A stretch of 64,000 bases of DNA from the NCBI GenBank assembly GCA_013416795.1, contig RQSC01000032.1, positions 63,866 to 127,865 on the forward strand. Direction: 5' to 3'. Shown piece by piece: positions 28,476 to 37,476 of the stretch. The DNA comes from Prasinococcaceae sp. CCMP 1430 (Eukaryota > Prasinodermophyta > Palmophyllophyceae > Prasinococcales > Prasinococcaceae). How positions within the stretch are numbered: position 1 is the stretch's first letter; each line of letters begins with the position of its first letter. The notes below the pieces were generated by a model that searched no databases, was not told the origin of the DNA, and saw only the letters and a program-made list of their open reading frames with translations. The position numbers were made by a program, and so were the translations under genes.

Positions 28476-29616
28476 TCACTCTGTAACGTTGAGGGTGCAG
28501 AAGGCCACGACGGAAGTCCGCCCGCCCGCGTCCTTGCTCGTTGCCACCCTGTGCGGCGCCGCCCGAAAGCCCACCTTTTCCTCGCCCTGCACGCCAGCAA
28601 GCACAGCCACGGCATCCTCTGCAGCGTCCATTCTGACCCATCCATCGCACTCGTCGAGCACCTCGAGCCCAGGCGAGCCGCCCTGCCATACGAGCGTGAT
28701 GCACGATAGGTCTCGATGCGCACCGTACAGCAGCCGCACGGCCTCTCCACCGCTTCGGCCATCACTCTTTGAGAGCGAGCGAGAAATGCTCTCCTCTGTG
28801 CCCTCCTGCGCCTCGATCGCCTCAGCACCGGGCCTGTAGCTCGTGACGCGCAGGGTGACCTGCAGCGCTTCGCTCTCTCGGCCGGCGTCGACGCCGAGTG
28901 CACCGGCAGCGAGAGCAGCCGCAGCCGCGTGGGCGTCGCGTAGTGACGGCTCTAGCGAAGCCGGCTCCCCCGGAACCGCATCGGAGCCATCCATGCGCAC
29001 CTGAGCGAAGCGTCCAGGCGCGTTCGGCGAAGCGGGAGCCGCGCAACGCGTGCGTCAGCAAATGCAAACTGCAACGTACTACCCACGGGATGGGCGGAAG
29101 CGTGCACGAGCGTACCTGGAGCGACTCTACGCCACGCCCGCGCTTTGTCCAACACCATCGCTTCGATTCGCTGCCGGTCGCACTCGAGGACGCCAGCGCT
29201 GCGTGCGCAAGCGCGACCATGGCGCCTCGCTGGCGCGCTTCCTCGCCGCCGCAGAAGAGCTCGTCAGCCGCCACGCGCACCTCCGCGGCCGCAGCGACGA
29301 AGGCGCCGACAAGGTCGTCGTCAGCGTTCCGTCTGCTCGACCGCAGCGTGGCCGCGCCGAGGCGCCGCATGCGCATTAGCGGCAAGGCCACCTCGCTCGC
29401 TCTCCTCCCACCGTCACCGTGTGCTGCACCTCCCACGCATCCCGCGAGACCGCACCGGCACAGCGCGCGTGTGAGCTCGCCCACATCCGCGCCACCAGGC
29501 GCCCCCTCGGCGGCAGGCGCCGTGCCCCACTCCCCCTCTGCGTAAAATCCGACCGGTGCCTCCTGGCGAAGCCGCCTGCGCCGCGGCGCGCGGCGCGACG
29601 ACGCCGGCCCACCCAT
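28476..29616 (-). CDS. IPNS-like 2OG-Fe(II) oxygenase
   Basis: Soluble 2-oxoglutarate/Fe(II) oxygenase of the isopenicillin-N-synthase-like fold; substrate unknown. At least two exons: 29616-29116 and 29000-28476, joined phase 0 over a 115-bp GTACGC...TCAG intron (VESLQ-VRMDGSD). In exon 2 the core reads LLYGAHRDLSCITLVWQGGS, giving His-Arg-Asp as the HxD pair, then PGLEVLDECDGWVRMDAAED, and a later FRAAPHRVATSKDAGGRTSV with the distal His and the Arg-x-Ser 2-oxoglutarate motif. This order is characteristic. The frame stops at 28476, but GAGTGAGT at the very end is also a good splice donor, so a short extra C-terminal exon is possible. The N-terminal exon is poorly conserved and may begin further upstream (open to 29922). 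Confidence 0.68.
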
Positions 29617-30517
29617 GCTCGGGGGCGCGGCGGCGCGCGCCGGTGCAGCCTGAGCTCTGACACCGTGCTTGGCCGCGCCGCGCGGGCCGCGCCGCGCGGA
29701 GCGCCCATGCCCTGGCGCATGCTGCGCCCCCCCCCCCCAGTTGGCATGCGCCAGCTTTGGCGGTGGCCCGCAGCCGTCGTCTGTCAACCGATTGACGCAT
29801 GCGAACCGGTCGCAGTCGTCCTCGGAAGGCGCTGCGACCCCTCGAAGAATCCATCTCCGCGCAGGCAAGCAGTCGCGCGCCAGCAGCGCCGTGCGCGCGA
29901 ACCCACGATCCGATCTGCGCATCTTCAGTCAGTGCGTGGGGCGACCGTCGCGTGGGGCGACCGTCGCGTGGGGCGGCCGTCGCGTGGGGCGACCGGTGCG
30001 CCGCGAAACCTGATCGAATCCTGGCCTCGGTCGGTTCGCGCCAGCGACGCGGCGGCGGGCTGCGCGTCGCGCAGAACGAGCGAGAGAGGGAGCGAACAGG
30101 GCACACCTTGATCAAAACGCAGGCGTTGGGCGCCGTTCGAGAACGGCGCGGCGAGGCGAGGAAGCGAGGCCTGCGCGCTTTGCGCACGCGCTGCGGTTGA
30201 AGGGGGGTGAGGGGGCGGGGGGGGCGGGCCACTGCGCGGGCGCTCTGCGGAGGTGGCGGACGGAGGCTCACAGAGGTGAGGGTTTCTTGTGGAGGGCGTG
30301 GCCCGTCCGGCGCGCGGCGAGTGTGTTCGCGCGAGGGGTGGGCGCAGGGTGCACCGCCGCCCTCCCCCCTCACGTCGCCGTTTCTTTTCTCGTTTTCGAG
30401 GCACACACGTCCCCCCGGCGGGAGGGGGGGGGTCGAGGGAGCGAAAGAAGGAGTGGCGCGGCTCTCGGCGACGGCCGCAGGGGCCTCAGGGGTGACGGGC
30501 GCGCACACGCCGGCGCC
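29617..30517. other. Intergenic / divergent promoter with minisatellite
   Basis: About 900 bases between the divergent 2OG oxygenase and PROPPIN genes. It contains four tandem copies of a 16-bp unit (29934-29997) and one GATCAAAACGC motif (30110-30120), which is the reverse complement of the core of the element repeated elsewhere. The right end (30200-30517) is the G-rich 5' region of the PROPPIN gene. Confidence 0.55.
29934..29997. repeat. 16-bp minisatellite, four copies
   Basis: Units GCGTGGGGCGACCGTC at 29934, 29950 and 29982, with one A-to-G change in the unit at 29966 and a divergent end in the last unit. Read directly from sequence. Confidence 0.95.
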
Positions 30518-31897
30518 ATGACTTCGGGGGCGTCGGATGGCGTGGGCACGCCGGGCACACCGCTCGTCTCAGGCCCGCGCCTGCTGTCCGCTTCGTTCAA
30601 CCAGAACTTCGAGTGCGTCGCGTGCGGCGCCCAGAAGGGCTTCCGCGTGTACAACGTCACGCCGTTCGGCAAGACGCTGCAGCGCGACTTCGGCGGTGGC
30701 ATCGCACGCGTCGAGATGCTCTTCCGCTCGAACATCCTGGCGCTGGTGGGCGGCGGGCGCTCTGCGGCGTACCCTCCGAACAAGGTCATGATATGGGACG
30801 ACCACCAGAGCCGCTGCATTGGCGAGCTCTCCTTCAGGAAGGAGGTGCGCGCGGTGCGGCTGCGCAGGGACAGGGTGGTCGTCGCGCTCGAGCACAAGGT
30901 GTACGTGTACAACTTCAGCGACCTCAAGCTGCTACATCAGATTGAGACGGCCTCCAACACCATCGGGCTGGTCGCCCTCTCGCCTGGCAGCGCATCCACC
31001 GTGCTCGCGTGCCCCGGTATTCACTCGGGCCAAGTCCGCGTCGAGCTGTACGACTTGCGCCGCACCAAGTTCATCAACGCCCACGATGGAGCGCTCGCGT
31101 GCCTCTCCCTGTCCCTGGACGGTAGCACGCTTGCCACCGCCAGCGAGCGCGGCACGCTCGTGCGCGTGTGGAACGCTGCGGAGGGCACGATGCTGCACGA
31201 GCTGCGCCGCGGCGCGGACAGGGCGCACATATACTCCATCGCGTTCGCTCCCGAGGCGCCCCTGCTAGCGGTGAGCTCCGAGAGGGGAACGGTGCACCTT
31301 TTCTCGCTGGCAGATAAAGGCGGTGGCTCCGACGGAAGCGCGCACAACTTACCGGGCGCAGGCGGTGGCGCCCAGGTGCAGCAGGTTGGTGGCAGCGGAG
31401 GCGGCGATGAGGCGTCCACGGCGAGGGCGAACAAAAAGAGCACCTTTGGCTGGCTGGGCGGAGTGCTTCCAAAGTATTTTAAGGTGCGACCGCGTGCGGT
31501 GCGACCGCGCCACCAGTGCGGCCTCGCCGCGTGGGCGCGCGCTGAGACTCCGGGTGTGTCCCAGGCTAGGAGTGCGCGTCGCCCGACAAGCAGCCACGCG
31601 CGTCGTGTCCCTGAAGCTGACCGCCCGAACTCTCCCTGCACTCTGCGTGTGCCCGCGCACCCTGCGCTGCGCCAACAGTCGGAGTGGTCCTTCATGCAAT
31701 TCAAGCTCACAGAGGGCGTACCCTCGTCTGTGGCGTTTGCCGGGCCCAACGAGCTTGTCGCTGCGCTGGTGGATGGCACTTTCTATCGCTTCGAATTCAA
31801 CGCTGCCAGCGGCGAGGGGAAGCAGGTCGCGGTCGAGAGGCTCATCACCGACGAGGAATCAGAGGCAGCGGGTGAAACCGTAGGGGGGAGCGTTTAA
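30518..31897 (+). CDS. PROPPIN (ATG18/WIPI) autophagy WD40 protein
   Basis: Seven-bladed beta-propeller that binds PI3P/PI(3,5)P2 in autophagosome formation. Exons 30518-31483 and 31679-31897; the intron starts GTGCGACC and ends CAACAG. Product 394 residues. Landmarks: SASFNQNFECVACGAQKGFR at the start, RSNILALVGGG with PPNKVMIWDDHQSRC, the phosphoinositide-binding motif LRRG (in ELRRGADRAHIYSIAF, in place of the usual F/LRRG), and ERGTVHLFSL. Closest in layout to the WIPI3/4 (WDR45) group. A Gly/Ser insert sits before the intron (about residues 270-310). The intron is 195 bp, a multiple of three, with no stop in frame, so a retained form would add 65 residues and still read through. Confidence 0.93.
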   Translation: MTSGASDGVGTPGTPLVSGPRLLSASFNQNFECVACGAQKGFRVYNVTPFGKTLQRDFGGGIARVEMLFRSNILALVGGGRSAAYPPNKVMIWDDHQSRCIGELSFRKEVRAVRLRRDRVVVALEHKVYVYNFSDLKLLHQIETASNTIGLVALSPGSASTVLACPGIHSGQVRVELYDLRRTKFINAHDGALACLSLSLDGSTLATASERGTLVRVWNAAEGTMLHELRRGADRAHIYSIAFAPEAPLLAVSSERGTVHLFSLADKGGGSDGSAHNLPGAGGGAQVQQVGGSGGGDEASTARANKKSTFGWLGGVLPKYFKVRPRAVRPRHQCGLAAWARAETPGVSQARSARRPTSSHARRVPEADRPNSPCTLRVPAHPALRQQSEWSFMQFKLTEGVPSSVAFAGPNELVAALVDGTFYRFEFNAASGEGKQVAVERLITDEESEAAGETVGGSV

Positions 31898-32071
31898 ACA
31901 CAGAGGGCGACGCAGGAGCATTGAGTAAGTATGCACTTGCCGGCGCGGCGCGAGAGCAGCTCCAAGGGGTGCCTGTAGGCCCACTCGGGCTGTTTTGAAA
32001 TTCGCATTGTTGTCTGCCTCGCGGTGCGTGTCCGTGGTTGCACTCGCGCGTGCGAGAGCTCTGCGCACTAG
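31898..32071. other. Short convergent intergenic spacer
   Basis: 174 bases between two convergent genes, the less GC-rich part (GTTTTGAAATTCGCATTGTT, near 31990-32010) presumably carrying the 3' ends of both transcripts. Confidence 0.4.
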
Positions 32072-32818
32072 CTAGCTTGAGTCACCACCAAAGCCAAATG
32101 GCAATCCGAACCCGCCGCCGTCCGGCTTCTTGCCCTTGCCCTCCTGCTCTTTCCACGTTTGAAGCAGCTCCTGTGCGTGCGTGCGCGCGCGCGCGTACAT
32201 GTGCGCGTGTCAGCGTGCATTTGTGCATGTGTGCGTGCGTGCGGGCGGGCGGGCGGGCGTGCAGGCGTGCGTGCCTCGATCATCTCGTCCTGTTCATCGA
32301 AGCCGAAATCATCGCGCACGCCGCGCTTTCGCAGCGCGAAGTAGTCCTCGTAGTTGCGCCTGTAGTAGCTGTCGAGCCTCTCCTTATCGTACTTCTCCTT
32401 GTTGGCCTTGGAGCGCTCGAGGAGCTCGGCGATGAGCGGCGACGTCTCGGCTGTCGCCTCATACGCTGGAGGCGGCGCCTGCGGTGGCATTCGAGGCGAG
32501 CGCGCGCTCCCCGCGTCAGCGCGCCGCACATGCATGCGCGAGCTCCGTCACTCGCCGACATCTTGCTTGCAGCGCCCATCCCTCGCGCCGCACCTTGGCC
32601 TGAGCGCTCCCCTGTGCCAGCGCGGCCGCCCCGAGCGCCACACCGGCGAGTGCGCCACGGCGCCCCGTGCCGCGCGCCGCCGCCGCCGCTGGCCAGTCCC
32701 GCTGCAGCGACGCGCCGCCGGTCGCCGCTGCCGCGCGCGCCCAGCCGCCGCCGCGGCCGTTTGCGCCGATGACGACGCTCCCACCGCTGCTCCCATCGCC
32801 TCCCTCTCCGACCCCCAC
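32072..32818 (-). CDS. Putative thylakoid-lumen protein, GC-AG intron, 5' end open
   Basis: Not assigned to a named family. Exons 32818-32594 (5' incomplete), 32478-32275 and 32170-32072. Exon 1 ends in a twin-arginine-type lumen signal, GRRGALAGVALGAAALAQGS followed by AQAK, so the mature protein would begin near the exon 1/2 junction. The mature part is short and charged: APPPAYEATAETSPLIAELL, ERSKANKEKYDKERLDSYYR, then GVRDDFGFDEQDEMIE and a C-terminus ELLQTWKEQEGKGKKPDGGG plus FGLPFGFGGDSS. The second intron needs a GC donor (GAG|GCACGC) because no in-phase GT exists before a microsatellite of GCGTGC/GGGC repeats. No ATG occurs in exon 1 and an in-frame stop lies just upstream, so an earlier exon is missing. 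Confidence 0.6.
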
Positions 32819-33055
32819 TCGCGCGCCCTACGCCCCCTCTGTGCCACACTGTCGGCCGCGGCCAGCCCTCGCGCGCGCCCCTGCTGCGCATGCCACGAGC
32901 GCGCCAGCGCCAGCCCCAGCCCGGGACCACCAATTCCGCCTCCCAGCGAGGTCTCATCACACGCGTGGGAACCGGTCCCGGATGGGCGATGGTCTTTCAG
33001 CGCCCGCCGGCGTCGTTTTTTCAAACGGTGGCCGGGTGCGGGTGTTGTGGCCACA
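32819..33055. other. Divergent 5' region, unresolved first exons
   Basis: The lumen-protein gene and the Deg protease gene diverge from here. Both lack an identifiable ATG in their first recognised exon, so this 237-base stretch and its edges must hold 5' exons or UTRs of both. It contains several possible short coding exons in overlapping frames that I cannot rank. Confidence 0.4.
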
Positions 33056-34428
33056 GTGACGCACGCGAGCGCCCTGGGGCGGCGGCGAGGGCGAGGGGTC
33101 GCCGCCTCGCTCGCGCGCGGGCGCTCGCTCCCAGCGGCGCTTGGCCTGGCGCTGGCCGCGGTGGGGGCATCGCCCGCGCCTGCGCACGGCCGTGCGGCCA
33201 ACGCGGCCATCCCGGAGGTCGCGCGCCGCTGCAAGGGCAACTCGTTCGTGAAGAGCTCGTCGGAGCGCGTCGGTCCTTCCGTCGTCCGGCTCGACACGGA
33301 GCGCGGTGGGCACCTGCGCGGAGGGGTGGGCGACCTCGACACGGGCGGCGCGGACGATCCGCTGCGTGCCGAGAAGGAGGCGCGCAACCAGCTGCGCAAC
33401 TTCTTCGCGCCGGACGAGGCGCTCGTGCTCGGCATGCCTGCTGCGCGACCGCGCTACCATCAAGGGCAGGGTTCGGGGCTGGTGCTCAGCAAGGAGGGCC
33501 TAATCCTCACCAACGCGCACGTCGTCCAGGGTGCCGACACGGTGCGCGTCACATTCACTGACGGCCGCACCCTCGAAGGCGTCGTGGCGGGCGCCGACGA
33601 GCTGACGGACCTGGCCGTTGTGCGCATCACCGAGCCCCTGCATGGCACGGAGCTCAAAGTCGCCGCACTTGGCGACAGCAGCGACCTGGACATCGGCGAC
33701 TGGGTGATAGCGGTGGGCAATCCGTTCGGCCTCGACAATACCGTCACGCTTGGCATTATCTCCAACCTGCACCGCACAAGCGCTGAGGTTGGTATCCCCG
33801 ACAAGCGACTCGACTTCATACAGACTGACTGCAGCATCAATCCGGGAAACAGCGGCGGTCCGCTCGTGAATGAGTTCGGCGAGTGAGTAGCTGCGTGCCT
33901 GCATGCCTGCCTGGGTTCCCCACCCACCCTCCCACCCATCCACCCGCGTGCGCCAGCACACGCACCGTCGTGCTGACTTCGCGCGCTCGCAGGGTCGTCG
34001 GTATCAACACGGCCATCCATGCGGACGGGGAGGGCATTGGCTTTGCCATACCTATAAACACGGCCAAGCGAGTGGCTGCAGCGCTCGGAGAAGGCAAGCG
34101 CGCGCGCCACTCGTACATCGGCATACAGATGGCTAACACTGCGAGCGAGGCGGCGCGTCGTTTCGTCGTCGAGAGTGGCAGCGGCAGCAGGGCTGATCTA
34201 CCGTCGGGGGTGCTCGTGCTGGGCGTTGGGGCGGGTAGCCCCGCGGAACAGGGTGGCCTTCGTGCCGGCGACGTGGTCACGCGCGTGGGTCGCAGGCCTG
34301 TGACGACCACATCCGACCTGCAGGCACAGGTTGAAGCAGCGGACGTGGGGCAAGATATCAAACTGCGCGTCCTCCGCGGCGGCAAGGCCACCACCGTGCT
34401 GGTGAAGGTTGGCGACTTCAGGCGCTAA
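33056..34428 (+). CDS. Deg/HtrA-type serine protease, probably thylakoid
   Basis: Trypsin-fold ATP-independent protease/chaperone with one PDZ domain, probably in the thylakoid lumen. Exons 33056-33882 (5' end open) and 33993-34428; the intron begins GTGAGTAG and ends TCGCAG, rebuilding GAG Val-Val-Gly. The first recognised exon starts after a good acceptor (CCACAG|TG), and its N-terminus LPAALGLALAAVGASPAPAH looks like a lumen-transfer signal after an Arg-rich stretch. Catalytic triad: His in LTNAHVV, Asp in ELTDLAVVRI, Ser in INPGNSGGPLV. The C-terminus holds the PDZ core SGVLVLGVGAGSPAEQGGLR, then AGDVVTRVGRRPV. A single PDZ fits Deg1/Deg5/Deg8 or HhoA types. The initiator exon is not located. 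Confidence 0.9.
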
Positions 34429-34573
34429 CAGTTCGAGCGGGCTTGCGCGAGCGTGCGGCCTCCTGCCGAGCTACATATGTGGCTCGGGAGTGTACTAAAT
34501 GTATGTACGATTCATTCGCTCCCACGTTCCGCTCCGGTCAAGCTCGGCGCGGGTCGCCGCGGGGCCAGTCCTG

Positions 34574-35776
34574 TCACAGACCTGGAAGGTCGGGCATCTC
34601 CAGCATGTCAGACTCGGCCTCGAACTCATCCGAGTCGTCTGTCTCGGCGTCTACGCTTTCGATGAAGTCGGCGTCGTCGATCTCCCCCGAGCGGTCGCTG
34701 GCGCTCATGTGCGAGCCCACCATGTCCATCGATAGCGCGCCCATGCCGCCGGACATGCCCTCTGAGTCCCCGCTGTACGACTCCTGAGAGAAGTCTTCTT
34801 CGATGATTGACTCGCTTTGCACTTCGTCAGCGGCCGCTGCACTGTCGAACCCAATGGCGACCTCATCGCTGCCCTCGCCTTCCTCTGCGTCGCCACTCCC
34901 GTCGCCCACTCCCCCGCCGCTCGGGAGCGCGGCCTGCGCGTCGACATCAGCTGCCTCGCCGGTGGGCCCCTCTGCGGGACTTTGGGGCCCACCTGCAGGC
35001 GCTGAGCTGCCGAGGGAGGGTGCGTCAAGCGGTTTGCCGCCGAGCGGCGTCACCCCGAGCGGCGCCAGTGGTGCGGGCTTGCCACCCAGGGGCGCGAGTG
35101 ACGTGAGCGGCGCAAGGCCTCCCTTTGACGCACGCCCCTTGACATCAGGAAGCGCGCCAAGCAAGTCCGCACTGGTTTTCGGTGCTCGCCCGTCGCTTGC
35201 GTCCTGCGCCGGCCCTCTAGCAGCCTCTTGCTGCAGCGCCTGCTCCTGTTCCTGCTGCTGGTCGTCGTCTGCCGAATCGCTGAATGGCTCCTCGACTGTG
35301 TCCTCAAACTCGTCTTCGATGGAATCGTCGGTCGCGTCGTCTGCGCTGACAGCGGGGCCAGCAGTCCGCCTGGGGACGTCTGCGTCGAGCAGAGCGCCGA
35401 GCACCGTCACGAGTATCGGCTGGGCCTCATCGCTGCCGTCGATGCCGCATTCTGAGGCGATGCCTGCGCGCGTGAGTTGCGCCTCGCCCTCGGGCAGCTG
35501 CGCCTCGGCCGCGAGCACTTCCGCCGTGTGGCCGAGCCCCCCCCACGTGAGAAACTCGCGCACGATTGCCGCCGCGAGCGCCCCCCGCGGCGTCTCCACC
35601 GCCGCGGCCAGCCTGCGCGCCGCGGGCGACTTGCGTGTCGCGCCTTTGAAACCGGCCTTAGCGCGCTCCTCGACGGCGAGGAAGACGTTGGCGCGCACCG
35701 ACGCTCGCAGCTCGGCGAGCACGCCGCGCCTCTCGAGCGCGGCCGCCACGAGCTCCTTCAACTCGCCGGTCTCCAT
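34574..35776 (-). CDS. FOP/TOF-type LisH protein (basal body/centriole)
   Basis: LisH-containing protein of the FGFR1OP/FOPNL (FOP/OFD1-type) group, which dimerises at centriolar satellites and basal bodies. 400 residues, single exon from ATG 35776. The N-terminus has METGELKELVAAALERRGVL then AELRASVRANVFLAVEE, the usual start of FOP N-terminal dimerisation domains; the LisH itself is REFLTWGGLGHTAEVLAAEA. The rest is acidic and disordered, with Asp/Glu/Gln tracts, a Leu-Gly-Gly-Lys-Pro repeat-like region (about 35000-35100) and an acidic tail ending EMPDLPGL. This implies a flagellate stage. It is divergent from the DNAJC9-like gene. Confidence 0.75.
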   Translation of the reverse strand: METGELKELVAAALERRGVLAELRASVRANVFLAVEERAKAGFKGATRKSPAARRLAAAVETPRGALAAAIVREFLTWGGLGHTAEVLAAEAQLPEGEAQLTRAGIASECGIDGSDEAQPILVTVLGALLDADVPRRTAGPAVSADDATDDSIEDEFEDTVEEPFSDSADDDQQQEQEQALQQEAARGPAQDASDGRAPKTSADLLGALPDVKGRASKGGLAPLTSLAPLGGKPAPLAPLGVTPLGGKPLDAPSLGSSAPAGGPQSPAEGPTGEAADVDAQAALPSGGGVGDGSGDAEEGEGSDEVAIGFDSAAAADEVQSESIIEEDFSQESYSGDSEGMSGGMGALSMDMVGSHMSASDRSGEIDDADFIESVDAETDDSDEFEAESDMLEMPDLPGL

Positions 35777-36388
35777 GCCCGCCGTCTCCCTCCGGCCACC
35801 CCGCACCCGCCACCCCGCACCCAACGCCCTCGCCTCTCCCTCCAGCGCTCTCTGCCCCTCGCCCCCACCACAGGTCACCCCATCCCACCCCCAGCGGCGC
35901 GCGCGCGCACGCTCTGCGCTGTGCCGCGGCGGCCGCTGCCGCGCGCCCCCCGCCCGGCCGCGCGCGCGCTCGGGGAACCAACCGGCGCCGATTTGAAATT
36001 TGGCACAACCGCAACCGCAACCAACCGCCCTTGCCCGCCGCCACCAAAGTTCACCAAAACGAAGCCAGCGCTCAAAACATTCGAAGTCACATCAATTTAA
36101 CCGACGGGATAGCCATCTCACCCTGACCCCGCCGCCTCGGATGGGCCCCACCACGTCGCACGAGCGGCACGTTTGAAATGGGGTTCGAAACGTTGCGGCG
36201 ATGCGCGTGCGCCTCTGCGCCGTGTGTGGGCCAGTGCGCGCGCGGTGGGCGGGCAGTGGCTGGGCGGGCGGGCGAACGGGCTCGTTCGCGGTCGGGAGGG
36301 CCCGCACATTGTAAGGCGGGGTTGGCTCCTGTGCGTTCGACGCGCTGGCTTGGCGGCCACGGGCAGGTCGCGGCGACGGCCGCGCGAG
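35777..36388. promoter_or_regulatory. Divergent promoter, FOP-like / DNAJC9-like
   Basis: 612 bases between divergent start codons. The middle (about 35985-36110) is markedly less GC-rich than its surroundings (AATTTGAAATTT, ACCAAAACG, CATCAATTTAA), suggesting a nucleosome-poor core promoter. No specific element identified. Confidence 0.45.
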
Positions 36389-37195
36389 ATGGCGCCGCCG
36401 CGCTTCACTGCGCTCTACGAGCTGCTCGGCGTGCCGCCCGACGCGTCGGCGAGCGCGATCAAGAAGGCGTACCACAAGCTGGCGGTCGCAACGCACCCGG
36501 ACAGATGCGCGGACGCGGACGCGACGGAACGCTTCCAGAAACTGCAGGCCGTCTACGAGGTACTACGCGACGCGGAGCGCCGTGCGCTCTACGACGAGAC
36601 GGGCGCGACTGGCGAGGACGACGCGGGCATCCCGGGCGCAAACTGTGCGGACTTCGACGAGCTCAAGGCCTTCTGGAAGAGCATGCACGAGGAGGTGACG
36701 GAGGAGAAGATCGCCGAGTTCGCCGCGAGCTATCGCGGCAGCGAGGAGGAGGAGGCTGACTTGCTCGCCAACTACGAACGCTTCGGTGGCGACATGCGGC
36801 GAGTGTACGAGGTGTCGATGTGCTCGGAGGAGGGCGAGGACGACGGGCGCCTCAAGGATTTCTTCGACGCCAAGATCGGGGCGGGGGACATTGAGGCGAC
36901 GGCGGCGTACAAGAAATGGGCGAAGAAGGTCGCCAGCGCAAAGCCCAGGAGGCGGAAGGGCGCCAAGGCCAAGCAGCAGGAGCAGGCGAGCATGAGCGCG
37001 CTCATCGCGCAGATATCTGGCCGCAGCGCGGCGCGAGCAGCCGGCGGCTCGTGGGCGGACCGCTTCGGCGTCAACATGGACGACGACCCGCTGGCCTCGG
37101 ACGACGCCTTCCTTGCGGCGCAGGCCAGGCTAGGCGTGAGCAGGGGAGGCGTCGAGAAACCCAGGAAGGGCAAGGGCAGGGCGAAGGCGCGGTGA
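36389..37195 (+). CDS. DNAJC9-like J-domain protein
   Basis: J protein that stimulates Hsp70; human DNAJC9 also chaperones histone H3-H4. 268 residues, one exon from ATG 36389. The J domain occupies residues 7-75 with the HPD tripeptide at 36-38 (VATHPDRC) and [20 protein letters not shown] at its start. A conserved region follows ([40 protein letters not shown]), then [20 protein letters not shown], characteristic of DNAJC9. The C-terminus is Lys/Arg-rich ([15 protein letters not shown]) and ends [11 protein letters not shown], a probable nuclear signal. Co-occurrence with a CAF-1 subunit in the window is likely coincidence. Confidence 0.88.
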   Translation: MAPPRFTALYELLGVPPDASASAIKKAYHKLAVATHPDRCADADATERFQKLQAVYEVLRDAERRALYDETGATGEDDAGIPGANCADFDELKAFWKSMHEEVTEEKIAEFAASYRGSEEEEADLLANYERFGGDMRRVYEVSMCSEEGEDDGRLKDFFDAKIGAGDIEATAAYKKWAKKVASAKPRRRKGAKAKQQEQASMSALIAQISGRSAARAAGGSWADRFGVNMDDDPLASDDAFLAAQARLGVSRGGVEKPRKGKGRAKAR

Positions 37196-37476
37196 GCGCC
37201 AGCGCGCTCCGCACCTCTCGCGCTCGCCGCTGGCGGTCATGTATCCCCTCGCTAGCTGGCACGCCCCGGCCCGCGGCACATGTACTCTACACCGTCTCTC
37301 GCACGCGACGCCAGCCTCCGCGCCGCCGCTCTGCGCCGCGCTACCCACGACGCCGACCTGAGCTGAAGGTGGTGTTGTCGTCGAGTTTGCTTTCGATTTG
37401 CCCTGATTTTTTAGCGAGCGAGTGCGCGAACGCGACCGCCGCCGCACACTGCGCGCCCATCGCGGGGCGCGCAGGC

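Noticed and set aside
32219-32268. CRISPR-like or ordered repeat array
   Set aside because: GCGTGC/GGGC simple microsatellite in an intron; no spacers. No CRISPR array or prophage-like block occurs in the window.
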